From: Pochonia chlamydosporia 170 | Lineage: Eukaryota > Ascomycota > Sordariomycetes > Hypocreales > Clavicipitaceae | NCBI RefSeq assembly: GCF_001653235.2 | Contig: NC_035793.1 | Span: forward strand, 806,001-870,000 | Direction of reading: 5' to 3' | Length of the DNA stretch: 64,000 nt | Shown: positions 11,765 through 21,282 of the stretch, piece after piece | Position numbering within the stretch: position 1 is the stretch's first letter | How the letters are laid out: every line of letters starts with the position of its first letter | The notes under the pieces: generated by a model | What the model was told of the DNA's origin: nothing | Database searches by the model: none | The model's input: the letters and a program-made list of their open reading frames with translations, nothing else | Program-made: the position numbers and the translations under genes

Positions 11765-13968
11765 TCATTCCTCCCAGGCCTTCCCGCCCAGCCAGCTCCC
11801 AAAATCCAACTTCATCAACAACCTATCCACCCCGCCCACACGACACGGCACATAGGCCCCCTCCTCATTCTCATCATCGACCAACCCCTGCCCATCCCAC
11901 TCAGCCAAGAACTCAGAATCGCTTTCCAAGTTCCTCAGTGCCGAAACGACGCTCTCTATCCCTTGCTTCAGCTTGAGTTGTATGTTGTGCAGTGAACTGA
12001 ATACTTGGGATTGTTCGCGGTCCAGATCAACAAAGGCGTCTACGACACCTGCGTCGTGCTCTAGGTCGAGGGACGTGAAGAGCGAGTGCAGGCGGTGGAG
12101 GTGTGTGACGAGGTGGTCTATGTGTTGGAGGAGGATGTATAGTGGGGATGTGAAGGACGGTTGGGTGAGGAGCAGGCGGTGCGTGAGCGTGCGTAGATAC
12201 AAGGTGTGTGCGGTGGAGAGGGTTTGCGGATCGTGAGTTGGAGTTTGGGAGGGATGGTGCGGTTGCGGCGGGATGAGCCAGCTGTGGAAATTGTCCCAGA
12301 GGGTTTTGACGACTTCAGTCTGGAAAAAGGCTTCTGTTTCGGCGAGGAAGAAGATGGCGGCGCTGGCGGTGGTCCATGTGCTCCGGAGGAGCCAGGCTCG
12401 GTCTGACCAACGTTCTCGGAGAGTGACGGCGTGGTCGGACGCGCCGCGGGGGGAAGGGTAGTGTCGGCGAAGAGAGGTTATTTTCCAGAGGTCCGTGAGG
12501 CGGATGTGGGCGCGGCGCAGGGACAGGAGGTATGCGTTCATGGAGGAATAGAGCTGGAGGTCGGATGGGGAGATGACCATGTCTAGCGGGGAGGGGAGGT
12601 CGAGACTGAGCATGGCTGGGACGGAGAAGAGCATGTTGCGGAATGGTGATGTGGCGAGTATGTTTGCTGCCTCGACGTCTAGGCCTCTGCCTGTGACGAG
12701 GGCGGCGGGTGGTTTGGATTTCGTGAGATGGAGCTGTATCAGTTTTCGGGCGAGCTCAAGTTGGTCGTCTTCGTCTGCGTGTTGGCCCTGCATGGAGACG
12801 AGGACTGCCCATGTTCTGTTCAAGACGGCGGCGACTTCTCCATCCTTGACGGTGATGTTTTTGAGGCTGTCGTCCTTTTCGTAGGCGAGATTGCCTGCTC
12901 GGCGCCAGCGGTTCCGAATCTTTTCGTCGGCTTCGTGGGTGAGGGCCATGGCGAATTCGCCCCGTCCGAGGAGGAAGAAGTCGCGGAGGAGTTGGACCAT
13001 TTCTGATACCTTGGCGAGGGGGAGCATTCGTTGCAAGGTGTTTTGTGAGAGGGAGACGCGAATAGCCTTGATGGCTTTGGAAAAGTCGGAACTTTCGAGG
13101 GGGAATGTGAGGGTTGATAGTTCGTGCAGCTTGGCTGATACATGTGCTAGTCCCCCGGATGAAGAGTTCGTGCTATTCATGGCACGAACATGGTTGAGTG
13201 ATTTGCCGATGAATATCATGGATGCGGCTGTTGCCCCTGTGACGAATGAAGGGAGGCAGTTTTCCACACATATATAATCCTACTGTCATGTAAGTTGGTG
13301 TACTTTATGGCTAAACCCGTGTAAAGAGCAAAACATACCTCTGGCGGACCCTGTATCTTTTGCACAAAGAAATCACCACCCCCAAAACTCGGCAACCTGC
13401 CATATAACACCCAAGCGGAAACCTGCTTCAACCAGGTCGTTTCGGCCACCTTGACCAGGCTCTCTGCCGTGGCAGCCACGTCCTGATATCCGCTCTGAAG
13501 CTCGTCTCTCAGCCGATCAATCAGTGTCGAGCCCCTACACGCACTGCCATCCTCGTTCGACGCCATGATGAACTGGATCGTATCCCATAGCCACTCCAAC
13601 CGTCTCGTCCACTGCTGAAACTCGCCCATAACAGCCGTCAGCGGCACAATGTTGTACGCCCCGACTAGATCGGGGTCATTTTTCAGTATGCTCTCCTCCA
13701 CTTGAAGGACTTTTCGCTGAAAGGCAGCCAGATGTGTTGAGTTTATGGCCGTAGCGACGGCGCGACATATCGTGGATGGGTGTCGCGTGGACACTTCGGC
13801 CGAGTAAGCAATGAGCTTGGTATGAAGGTCGCTTATGTGTCCGGCGGATGTGAGGAGCTGTCGTTCGGGAGGTGTTATCCCCGCTGAGGCGTCTGCTTCG
13901 GGCGACGGAGGTGTACGAAGGAGAGGGGATGGGTGGCCCGAGAGGGAGAGGAGGATTTCGTGGAGCAT
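11765..13968 (-). CDS. gamma-tubulin complex component 4 (GCP4-like)
   Basis: GCPs of the Spc97/Spc98 family assemble with gamma-tubulin into the ring complex that nucleates microtubules at spindle pole bodies; GCP4 is one of the shorter accessory members. The coding strand starts at 13968 and reads exon 13968-13339, a 57-nt intron with phase-0 junctions, and exon 13279-11765, for 714 residues. The N-terminus MLHEILLSLSGHPSPL matches the start typical of GCP4 proteins, and the length suits GCP4 rather than the longer GCP2, 3, 5 or 6. The N-terminal half carries GRIP1-type signatures such as VSAWVLYGRL, GGDFFVQ, MIFIGKSLNHV and RDFFLLGRGEF; the C-terminal half is a helical GRIP2 region. An acceptor 3 nt upstream at the second exon would place a stop codon in frame, which fixes the acceptor chosen. 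The nearest alternative is another GCP paralogue. Confidence 0.85.
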
Positions 13969-14578
13969 GATGCCCTGGAAAGAAGTTAGATTCTGTTGAT
14001 GTCCTGGAATGAGGGTGTACTTTACAATTTCTTTGCTCGTCTGCGTTTGATAGAGTCAGATAGATCAAAGAGTATAAGAATAATTGCTCCGAATGGCTCG
14101 TATCGACACATGGGCTGGTTGTTGGAACGGTGGGGTTGGTTAGAGGGCCGTTACGGTGAAGGAAGTGTCGCGAATGATGGTAGTCTGCTGCCCATCAGCC
14201 GAGACGGCCGGAGAGCGGTTGGGATCGATTCTCTTTTCAATGTCCGGAAAGGGTCTTGTTCGAGGGCTCAAATGCTTATTTCTGGCAGCCGTTCCATGTT
14301 TGAGTTTGGAGACGTGGGGTCGAAGCTTTGAAGCTATCGCGACGCGCGGAAAGGATGTCACGTCCACACGTGATCCGTCCACTTCAACTTTCCCTTACAT
14401 TGGGGACGATGTTCAAACAACCTGCATGTGTGGGAGAACAGCAATTTTATTTTGAGAAAGATCACAAGACTAATAATAGTAACACGTTCGCTAGTCGTCA
14501 TCGAACGGTTCATAAGTGTCCTACGTTTGTACAACCCGACTACCCCTCCTCGACCGTTTCGTAACCCAATCGCCCATC
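13969..14578. other. intergenic region upstream of GCP4
   Basis: About 610 nt lie between the start of GCP4 and the stop of the spartin-like gene, both on the minus strand. It probably contains the GCP4 promoter and the 3' end of the neighbouring transcript. The open frames here are unsupported. Confidence 0.5.
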
Positions 14579-16274
14579 TTACGACGCAGGTTTCTTCCCA
14601 TTCCCGTCATAACCGCTGGATACGCTTGATGTATCGCCGTATGGATTGTTCTTTCCGTTCCCGTTCCCGTTCCCATTGCCTCCTTTCACAGACGATGCCT
14701 GGGACTTTTCATCTCCGCCGACAATAACTTGTCCACCACCTTTGACATTTCCAACAACCATGCCCTTGGCCACACTCTTGAGAATAGCTCGGCGAGACAC
14801 ACCCGTCACGTCAATATACACCAATCCTACGTTTTTGAAGCCACCGCCCAGGTTGCGCGAGACTTCACCAGCCTCGGCGCCCCATCTATGTTCGACAACC
14901 TGACTCACGCTAGATGATGTGCTGGTGAGTAGACTGCGGCCAGCATGTTCCATGCCATCGACGACGGTATTAAACGCCATCAAGCTCTTATTGAGCACAC
15001 CAGGTTTATACGTCTCAATGATATTGCCCTCCTTGTCGTACCCTCTGGCCCTCCCGTCCTTGCGTCGCGAAAGGTTCGCGCCAAGGTTCTGTGCCACCTT
15101 GGAAATGGAGCCGACAGTGCTCGCAGACAGCCCGGCGGCTTTCGTTGAGAAAGTGTTAATCTTTCGAATGTGCGAGTGCGTTGTGGGTGTGAAAGAAACT
15201 GGCTTGGTCACGGGCTGCGTATTCTTGGTGAAGTTGTCTGCTTGGCCTTGCAGGGCATGAGAGACATAATCTGAGGTGGTGACGAGGAGCCGGGATGCCC
15301 TCATTCCCATGCTAACAATGGTGGATTTCTTGTAGGCAGGGTGCATTCGATCTTCTTCTTCGTAGTACGCCGGCGCGGGTTGGATGTTTATGGCTTGGGA
15401 GCCGTCGGTCGGTAGGGCGATTTCAACGGGATCTGGAAAAGCATATAGTCAGCTATGTAACGCAGTTCTGAGTTCGGGTTCCGTGTGAAGCGCCGAGGTC
15501 GTCTGTGAATGTGCTGCATACCTTTAGATCCCGGCTTGATAGCTGTATCTTCTATAACCTGAAATCCATCACTCAACTCGCCAACGACACTGCCGTCTTC
15601 TTCATCCACCAAGACAATTCTGCCGCCTTTACCACTGGAGCTCTGGCTGCCCTGGACGTAGCCCTCGCCTTGTGTAAAGTCATTCGGGTTATACGCAGGC
15701 AATGCGTCGCCTGCCTTTACAGAAGCGCCAGACACAGGTGCTGTCTGGGACCTGTTTGGCTTTGGCGGAAGAGCGCGCTCCAAGAATGACGTGCACTGGG
15801 CGAGGATTGTCTCAAAGGTATCTACATCTTCTTGGACGTTTGGACGGCTTCCAACCTCTGGGAATTCAATTCGAGTAAAGGCACCGGCTTCGCGACCAAG
15901 ATCCCATCGAGGAATGAGATAGCTCGTCGGGGGCTTGTGGTAGATCTGAGTGGTGGCGGGCAAGGGCAGATCCAGCTCGGGAGGCAGATGGAGATGCAAG
16001 TAGAAGTCGTGCTCGCTAGATTTGGTTTCAGCAGGGTCAGCGAATCCCAAGGAGGTGGGAACCATGAGAAGCGAGAGAGTCTGAGGACCGCTCGGGGTCA
16101 GGGAGGTTTCGACGCCATTGGTGATGTGGTAGGCTTTGATGCCATGGACGGCATAGAGGAGCTTGGGGTCCTGCATTGTGAGGTGGTTAGATGTGACGGT
16201 AATGGTGATGTTGATGCGGATGGGTGAAGGCCAAATGATGCACTGCACAGACTTACATTATTTGATGAAGCCAT
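14579..16274 (-). CDS. spartin-like senescence-domain protein
   Basis: Three exons are read on the minus strand: a tiny first exon 16274-16257 encoding MASSNN, then 16170-15522 and 15432-14579, giving 506 residues. Both introns (86 and 89 nt) have GT..AG ends and keep the frame, and the exon 2 junction reads naturally into DPKLLYAVHGIKAYHI. Residues 1-220 form a poorly conserved N-terminal region. The segment from about residue 250 to 440 matches the senescence/spartin domain: amphipathic helices with Ala, Gly and Ser, including SRLLVTTSDYVSHALQG, the KINTFSTKAAGLS region and FKNVGLVYIDVTGVSRRAILK. In animals spartin acts on lipid droplets and endosomes; in fungi the role is less clear, so a lipid-droplet or membrane role is an inference. 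The C-terminus has a short Gly-Asn repeat from a tandem hexanucleotide-like tract near 14655-14680. Confidence 0.85.
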
Positions 16275-17104
16275 GGCGGGCAGCAAAGCGTTGAAAACAG
16301 AGCGCAACTGTAAGAGGAATGCAAGCTAGAAATCAAGGTTTCGAAATGGTGATGATGTTGAACGTCACCGGCTCAGCTGGTGCGTTGTGTTCAAAGTTGG
16401 TCGCGTTTCGTCCCGCGGGGTTCAATGATGGAAATGGCACTGGAAATGGATGGATATGGAGATGGAGAATCGCGGGGCAGCTTGTGATTGACTTGACGTC
16501 AATCTTGGAATCTTGGCAAGTGCGGGCGGCCTCTTTCCTCCTTTTGCTCCTTTTGCTCCCCTTGCAACTTGAAAGTCCAAGCTTGGCCAGCGAACAATGC
16601 TTCTCAAGAAAAAGAAAATAAAATGAGATAGAAAGAAGACTCAAATTGTGTCCTCCTGCAAAACCTCAAACGACAGCCACATAAAAGGCAAACTGAAAAC
16701 ATGTCTGGTCCCATCAAGGGCCATGGCATCAATGCCCATGTGCGACAAATTAAGCATCATCCATCCTTGGCGCATCAATTGATCATCCGTTGGACAACCA
16801 AGCGCCGACTGCCTCGAGTCAACTGGTCCCTTTCAACTCCCTTTCAAGCCGTGGCCGCTGTGAGGCCTCTGGAACAGGGGTGAGCTGCATCTCATTGTCG
16901 TTATTGGGTTAAATGTATGCAGCTTGTCGCCACATTCGACACCATCAAAGCATCAAGGCGGGTAGACGCAGCGATGGATGAATGCAGGCCTGGTGCCATT
17001 GCATGTGGAGAAAGAACATTGAAGTCATGTCTGGTCAAGTATTGCTGACGAGGCTTGTTGTTTGGCGCTGAAACATTGATTGCTCATCCTTTAGCCGCCG
17101 TCTT

Positions 17105-17124
17105 TACTGTACTGTACTGTACTT
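17105..17124. repeat. TACTG microsatellite, first tract
   Basis: Three to four tandem TACTG units occur here, and a second tract of the same unit lies at 17265-17281, about 160 nt away. Short runs of this kind arise by replication slippage. No function is implied. Confidence 0.7.
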
Positions 17125-17264
17125 TCTGTCTGTCAAGTCCTTGAAGCGGATGGAAGCTATTTTAGGACATCCTTGTAACGTTCGAAGTTGAAAGGGGTAA
17201 AATATGAGCACTCATATTATCAGCACTTAGGGAGCTTGTCTTCGGGTTTCAAGAATTGTACCAG

Positions 17265-17281
17265 ACTGTACTGTACTGTAT
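17265..17281. repeat. TACTG microsatellite, second tract
   Basis: This is a second tract of the unit found at 17105-17124, on the same strand, about 140 nt upstream of the tRNA-Ala gene. Confidence 0.65.
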
Positions 17282-17310
17282 TGTGTATAACATGGCGAGC
17301 CGTTGACTAC

Positions 17311-17330
17311 CTACCTACCTAGGTAGGTAG
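17311..17330. repeat. perfect 20-nt palindrome of CTAC/GTAG units
   Basis: The sequence CTACCTACCTAGGTAGGTAG is its own reverse complement, with its centre between 17320 and 17321. It consists of two and a half TACC units facing their complement, so it is both a microsatellite and an inverted repeat able to form a cruciform. It lies about 90 nt upstream of the tRNA-Ala gene. Confidence 0.85.
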
Positions 17331-17421
17331 ATACTCATGACTGGAGGAATGAGAATGCAGCTCAAATTGCATCTACTCCAGCCTTCAAATACAAATTATC
17401 ACCACTTGCTTACATCATCAA

Positions 17422-17520
17422 GGGCGGATGGTTTAGTGGTATAATACTCCCTTAGCATAAAGTCCACTTGTGGATTTCATTATCTGGGAGTGGTCCGGGG
17501 TTCGATTCCCCGTCTGTCCA
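17422..17520 (+). tRNA. tRNA-Ala (anticodon AGC) with a 27-nt intron
   Basis: A full cloverleaf can be folded by hand. The acceptor arm GGGCGGA pairs with TCTGTCC before the discriminator A at 17520. The anticodon stem CTCCC pairs with GGGAG, and the T arm CGGGG-TTCGATT-CCCCG is perfect. The acceptor has G3-T70, the G-U wobble that marks alanine tRNAs, which supports the AGC anticodon at 17454-17456. An intron of about 27 nt (17458-17484) sits at the canonical position after base 37. Internal Pol III promoters are visible: an A box at 17429-17439 and a B box at 17499-17509. The D stem is weak, so D-arm pairing is the least certain part. CCA is not encoded beyond the terminal CCA formed by C71, C72 and A73, as expected for eukaryotes. 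Confidence 0.92.
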
Positions 17521-17547
17521 ACGATAATCGACAGTGCAGTCGAATTA

Positions 17548-17573
17548 TTTTTTGTTTTTTAAACCTTTTTTTT
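17548..17573 (+). terminator. Pol III terminator (T runs)
   Basis: Three runs of T (six at 17548-17553, six at 17555-17560 and eight at 17566-17573) begin 27 nt after the tRNA end. RNA polymerase III stops at such runs on the coding strand; the first is probably the main stop and the others backups. Confidence 0.8.
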
Positions 17574-18296
17574 GTTGCTGCGCCGTCAAGTTGACTGCCT
17601 GTTGAGTCATGGTTAGAGGGGGCAAGTGTGTTGCACTTTTTTCCTTCAAACGAAGCAATGCTTCCAAAGTGAGACAGGCCAAACATGCTGTGACAATTCC
17701 CAGTTCAGACAAAGACAGTAATGAATCGCAAGTATTTGGCCAGCTACAAGATCCAGAACTGTATTTATTCTAACACCACAGTGCCGTATAATTTACCGCA
17801 TAAAACACCTCAAACAACGACTGTGAAGTCCAAAGCCCGGCTAATTTGGCATTGTTACGGAAACCGTTGAACCGCACCAGTTTAGCAGTTATATAGGGTT
17901 CATGGTCTCATCACCATGAATTATTATTAGATGACATCAGGCATCAGGAGTGGTTAATGGTCATCTTGGCCGTGTTTGTACTCTGTTCTGTGGTGGCTAT
18001 CGTATACAGAGTTTCATGCCTTTTGGTAACTCGTTTCAGATCTACACAACAGCTCCGCGTATGGCCAACTGTAGCATTTATGTTGTAAACCGTAACATAT
18101 TGTAAACGTAGCTGCAGGTAAATACTTTGGCCATAGACTATAACTATAAACTGCCATCGCCCAATTGACCCCTTCCTCCCTCTTGCTATCATACTTGTAG
18201 TTAATAATATCACTAACCCGCTTGCTCCCACAACGCCAACCGTACTAACATCATCCTGTATACCATCTCAGCAGCTAATCGGCACATTCATCATAA
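17574..18296. other. intergenic region, AT-rich
   Basis: About 720 nt between the tRNA terminator and the stop of the next minus-strand gene hold no supported gene. The region is AT-rich near 17750-18130, in keeping with a 3' flank. Confidence 0.45.
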
Positions 18297-20748
18297 CTAG
18301 TCGACAACTTCTACGGTTGGACCATCACCCGTGCCCGTACCCTCCTTTCTCTCAGAATCCGTCCGCCGAGTCACCCTATTCGCACCCTCAATCTCAACCT
18401 CATCCGCGGCTCCCACCCCAGACAATCCTGTATCCACAGCATCTCTAGTACTATTCCCTCCCTCAACTCTTTCTTTCTTCTTCTTCTTGCTCTTTGCAAC
18501 TCCCCATTCATCCCAAGCGATTTGCGCCTGCATCGCCGGAGGTGGTCTCTCTCGTTTCAACGCCTCCAACTCCTCTTTGAGTTTCTTAATTTGCACATCC
18601 TTCTCTGCTTCACGACGTTCACGGACTTCCAACTCAAGCTTCTTCGTCTTTTCCTCTTCCACCTTCTTCCTCTCCTCCTCATACTGCGTTTCTCGCCTCT
18701 TCAAACCCCCCTTCCGAGCAACGTCTCTAGTTACAACCTCCCCCTTCGACGGCTTGGGATATTTTACAATTTGATCATCCTCCTCCTCCTTCTCCTCCTC
18801 CTCTGCATCATCCGGAAATGTGTCATTCGCGCGATCCAAGTAGAGTTCCTTTTCCCACGTCTTGGATGATAAGGCACGAAGAATCATGCACCGACAGTAC
18901 TCTGTAAATCCACCACTCAGACTCTCACCGTGCTCGAGTATTGCTCGTCGCACATTCCGTTTGTCTGTTTCTGTCTTTACGAGCATAAAGCGGAATAGTT
19001 GGAGGCGCAGATACGACGCCATGTTCCCAGCCGACATCCACAGCTCGTTGATCCGCTTGATCTCCCGGGAAGGATTGTCAGACCCTTGATCCAGCAGCTG
19101 TTGCAGACATCCTACCTGCACGGGCAGGTCGCCAATTTCCTCTGCAGCTTTGAGAACAACTCTTGTGGTTTTCTTGGCCTCATCTGATATTCCTGAGGCT
19201 TTGGGGCTCCACGACGGAATCTCATCTTCATGCGGTGCGTAAAGCGGCAACTCATCGTTTGGAAAGATCCTCGTGGAAACGCGGTATTCCCCTCGGAAAG
19301 GACCCGTAAAGGAGATATTGTTGCCTTCGAGACGATTCATGCTGTATTCTTCAAAGAACACCCCTGCCATAATCCACATCAGACAGGGACGCGTCTTGAG
19401 ACTCGCAATATTCCGCTCTAGGAGGAGGGTGGCCAGACGCTCCGCAGCTTGGAGACACTTTTTCGCATCCTTGCTGTTCCCCTTGGTTTTCATGCACGCG
19501 AATGCTAGTGAGGCGAATAAGTCGAGTGTTCCGAACAACATTGTTTCGTCGTCATCCACTTCTGACCAGTCGGCAATGATGCTGTTGACGGGAGAGCCTC
19601 CCAGGGGCGGGCCGTACAACACATCCCGCGCTTCTTTGAAACCGAATTTCTCTTCGAGTGCTAGGTATATGTCGCGGAAATCCCAAATACGATGCTGGCT
19701 TGTGAGGGTGTCTAAAACACGATACCAGGCAATATCCTTCACTTTGTCTTCTGGGGACATGCAAACTACCAGGGTCAAGATTTGGAGCTAATGAACAAGT
19801 TAGCAAATTATGCGACTTCCTCTAGCAACTATAACAGAACTTTGGGAGCCGGAAGGGCAGGATTCTTACATCTGTTGAGTCAAGTCGGTCATAATGGAAG
19901 CCATTCAATGCCTGTGTAATCAATTGCTCCTCTTCAATCGTGTCATGAAAATCGAACTCGCTAAACGTTTCCGCCTTTCGTAGCAGCAGGGTCCAATTTA
20001 GAAATAGGCCGTTGTCAAAGCTATCCTCCTCTGCCAATGGATACTTCTTTGCCAGCTCAGCCAGCTTTCTGTACTGTCTCGCGTCATACAGGCAATGAGC
20101 ATACTGCACCCGAACATACATGTTATCCAACGACGATGCCAACGTCTCGTCAAAGTGAGAAAGCGCCGCATCGAAATGGCCCAGTCGACGTAAACGGGCG
20201 TTTTCTTCCAAAAATCCTTCCAAGTCTGGCGCTGCGTCTAGGGACATGTGTACTGTCACATCTTTTGGATCCTTTGGATTCATACGAACGGCCGGTTGTC
20301 TCTGGAGAGAAGTTGTATGAGACCATGACCGACGAGAATACGAGGATGGCCTTCTTCGGATGTAACGCGAACTGGGGTCCATCTCAATGTCTTCTCCAGT
20401 ATCTGAAGCGTATATTTCTTCTCGCTCAAAGTAGGGCACTCGTGACGATGACACCCTGGGAGGCGGCGGTGGCGGATATCTCCTGGGCTCGGGCTGTATG
20501 ATCTTATTGTTTTGCGCTGGTGGTTTTTGAAAATGATACGGATCGTAGCCACCATATTCATCGTCATAGAAAGTATTCCATGCGCGCGGTTCGTTCCAAC
20601 GTACTCTTTCCCGCTCCCGCTCCCGTACTGGCTCCCTTTCTCGCGAAACATGCCGTTGTCGGCGTTCTTCGACAATTATCGGTGGTTTTCTTGTTCCCCC
20701 AAGTCTTGAGGTTCTCTCACGAGACGGGGACCGGCTTCTTACTTGCAT
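18297..20748 (-). CDS. large uncharacterised protein, Arg-rich N-terminus and coiled coil
   Basis: Two exons, 20748-19870 and 19787-18297, join with phase 0 across an 82-nt GT..AG intron to encode 789 residues. Residues 1-170 are dominated by Arg, Ser, Glu and Pro, with RE/RER runs and a run of consecutive prolines, resembling RS-like RNA-processing proteins in composition only. Around residues 185-290 the helical segment GHFDAALSHFDETL..VRVQYAHCLYDARQY suggests TPR-like or Sel1-like helix pairs. The middle (about 295-600) is a helical conserved-looking domain, and residues 650-707 form a highly charged coiled coil. The C-terminus is basic, then acidic and low-complexity. I do not recognise the family. 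The frame stays open for tens of codons upstream of the ATG at 20748 without another ATG, so an unrecognised 5' exon is possible. Confidence 0.8.
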
Positions 20749-21282
20749 AGCTGAGGGTGACCTTTTGCCAATGTCCAGCTCTTCGCACGACTCAGCGTCG
20801 ATATCAATCCACGATTTGTATAACTTTGTAAGGTCACAGAGTCCAAGTCCGAAAGCACGGGTTTGCAGAGTTACTTCTTGGAGATCTCACACAAAGTTCA
20901 TTGCGAACTCCGTTGTTTGTGCTCCAGCCAATTCCCAGGCGTTTCCGTGATGCTTGCTAGCGGCTGACATGCATGAGGCCTCGCGATGAGGAGTGGCTGA
21001 GCAGTCAGCCCGGCGCTTTCAGGGTCTGAGATACAGCTACAGATCAGTTTTAAAGAGGCTGTAGGCTGTTCAGGAAAATCAATAATGAGGCTTGGCTTGC
21101 AGATCCATGCACACTGCCAGCGAAGTGAAGGTTGGAGGATCACTTGACGCAACAATTGATGAATGATAGCCGCCCGCCTCAACTCATTCCCTCATGATTG
21201 TTGCCGACTATCTCGCCTCAACTCTTTGAGAGCAAGAACATCTCATCTTGTTGTCAAATCACATCCAATCGAAACAACTACC
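20749..21282. promoter_or_regulatory. shared divergent promoter region
   Basis: About 530 nt separate the minus-strand ATG at 20748 from the plus-strand ATG at 21283, so the two genes probably share or overlap promoters. The minus-strand reading frame remains open into the first part of this stretch, so some of it may be transcribed 5' sequence of the left gene. No specific binding site was identified. Confidence 0.45.

Larger units (their letters stand above)
16275..17421. other. intergenic region with short tandem repeats
   Basis: This 1.1 kb lies between the spartin-like gene and the tRNA. It contains two TACTG microsatellite runs and a palindromic TACC/GGTA repeat, listed separately, and no open frame with recognisable features. 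The part near 16275 probably holds the promoter of the spartin-like gene. Confidence 0.5.

Noticed and set aside
13676..14068. Alternative minus-strand frame overlapping the start of GCP4
   Set aside because: It runs through the GCP4 first exon in another frame; the GCP4 reading has the family signature and correct splicing.
21163..21282. Upstream in-frame ATG that would lengthen the uncharacterised protein by 40 residues
   Set aside because: The added residues show no signal or motif and the ATG at 21283 has the better context; kept only as an alternative.
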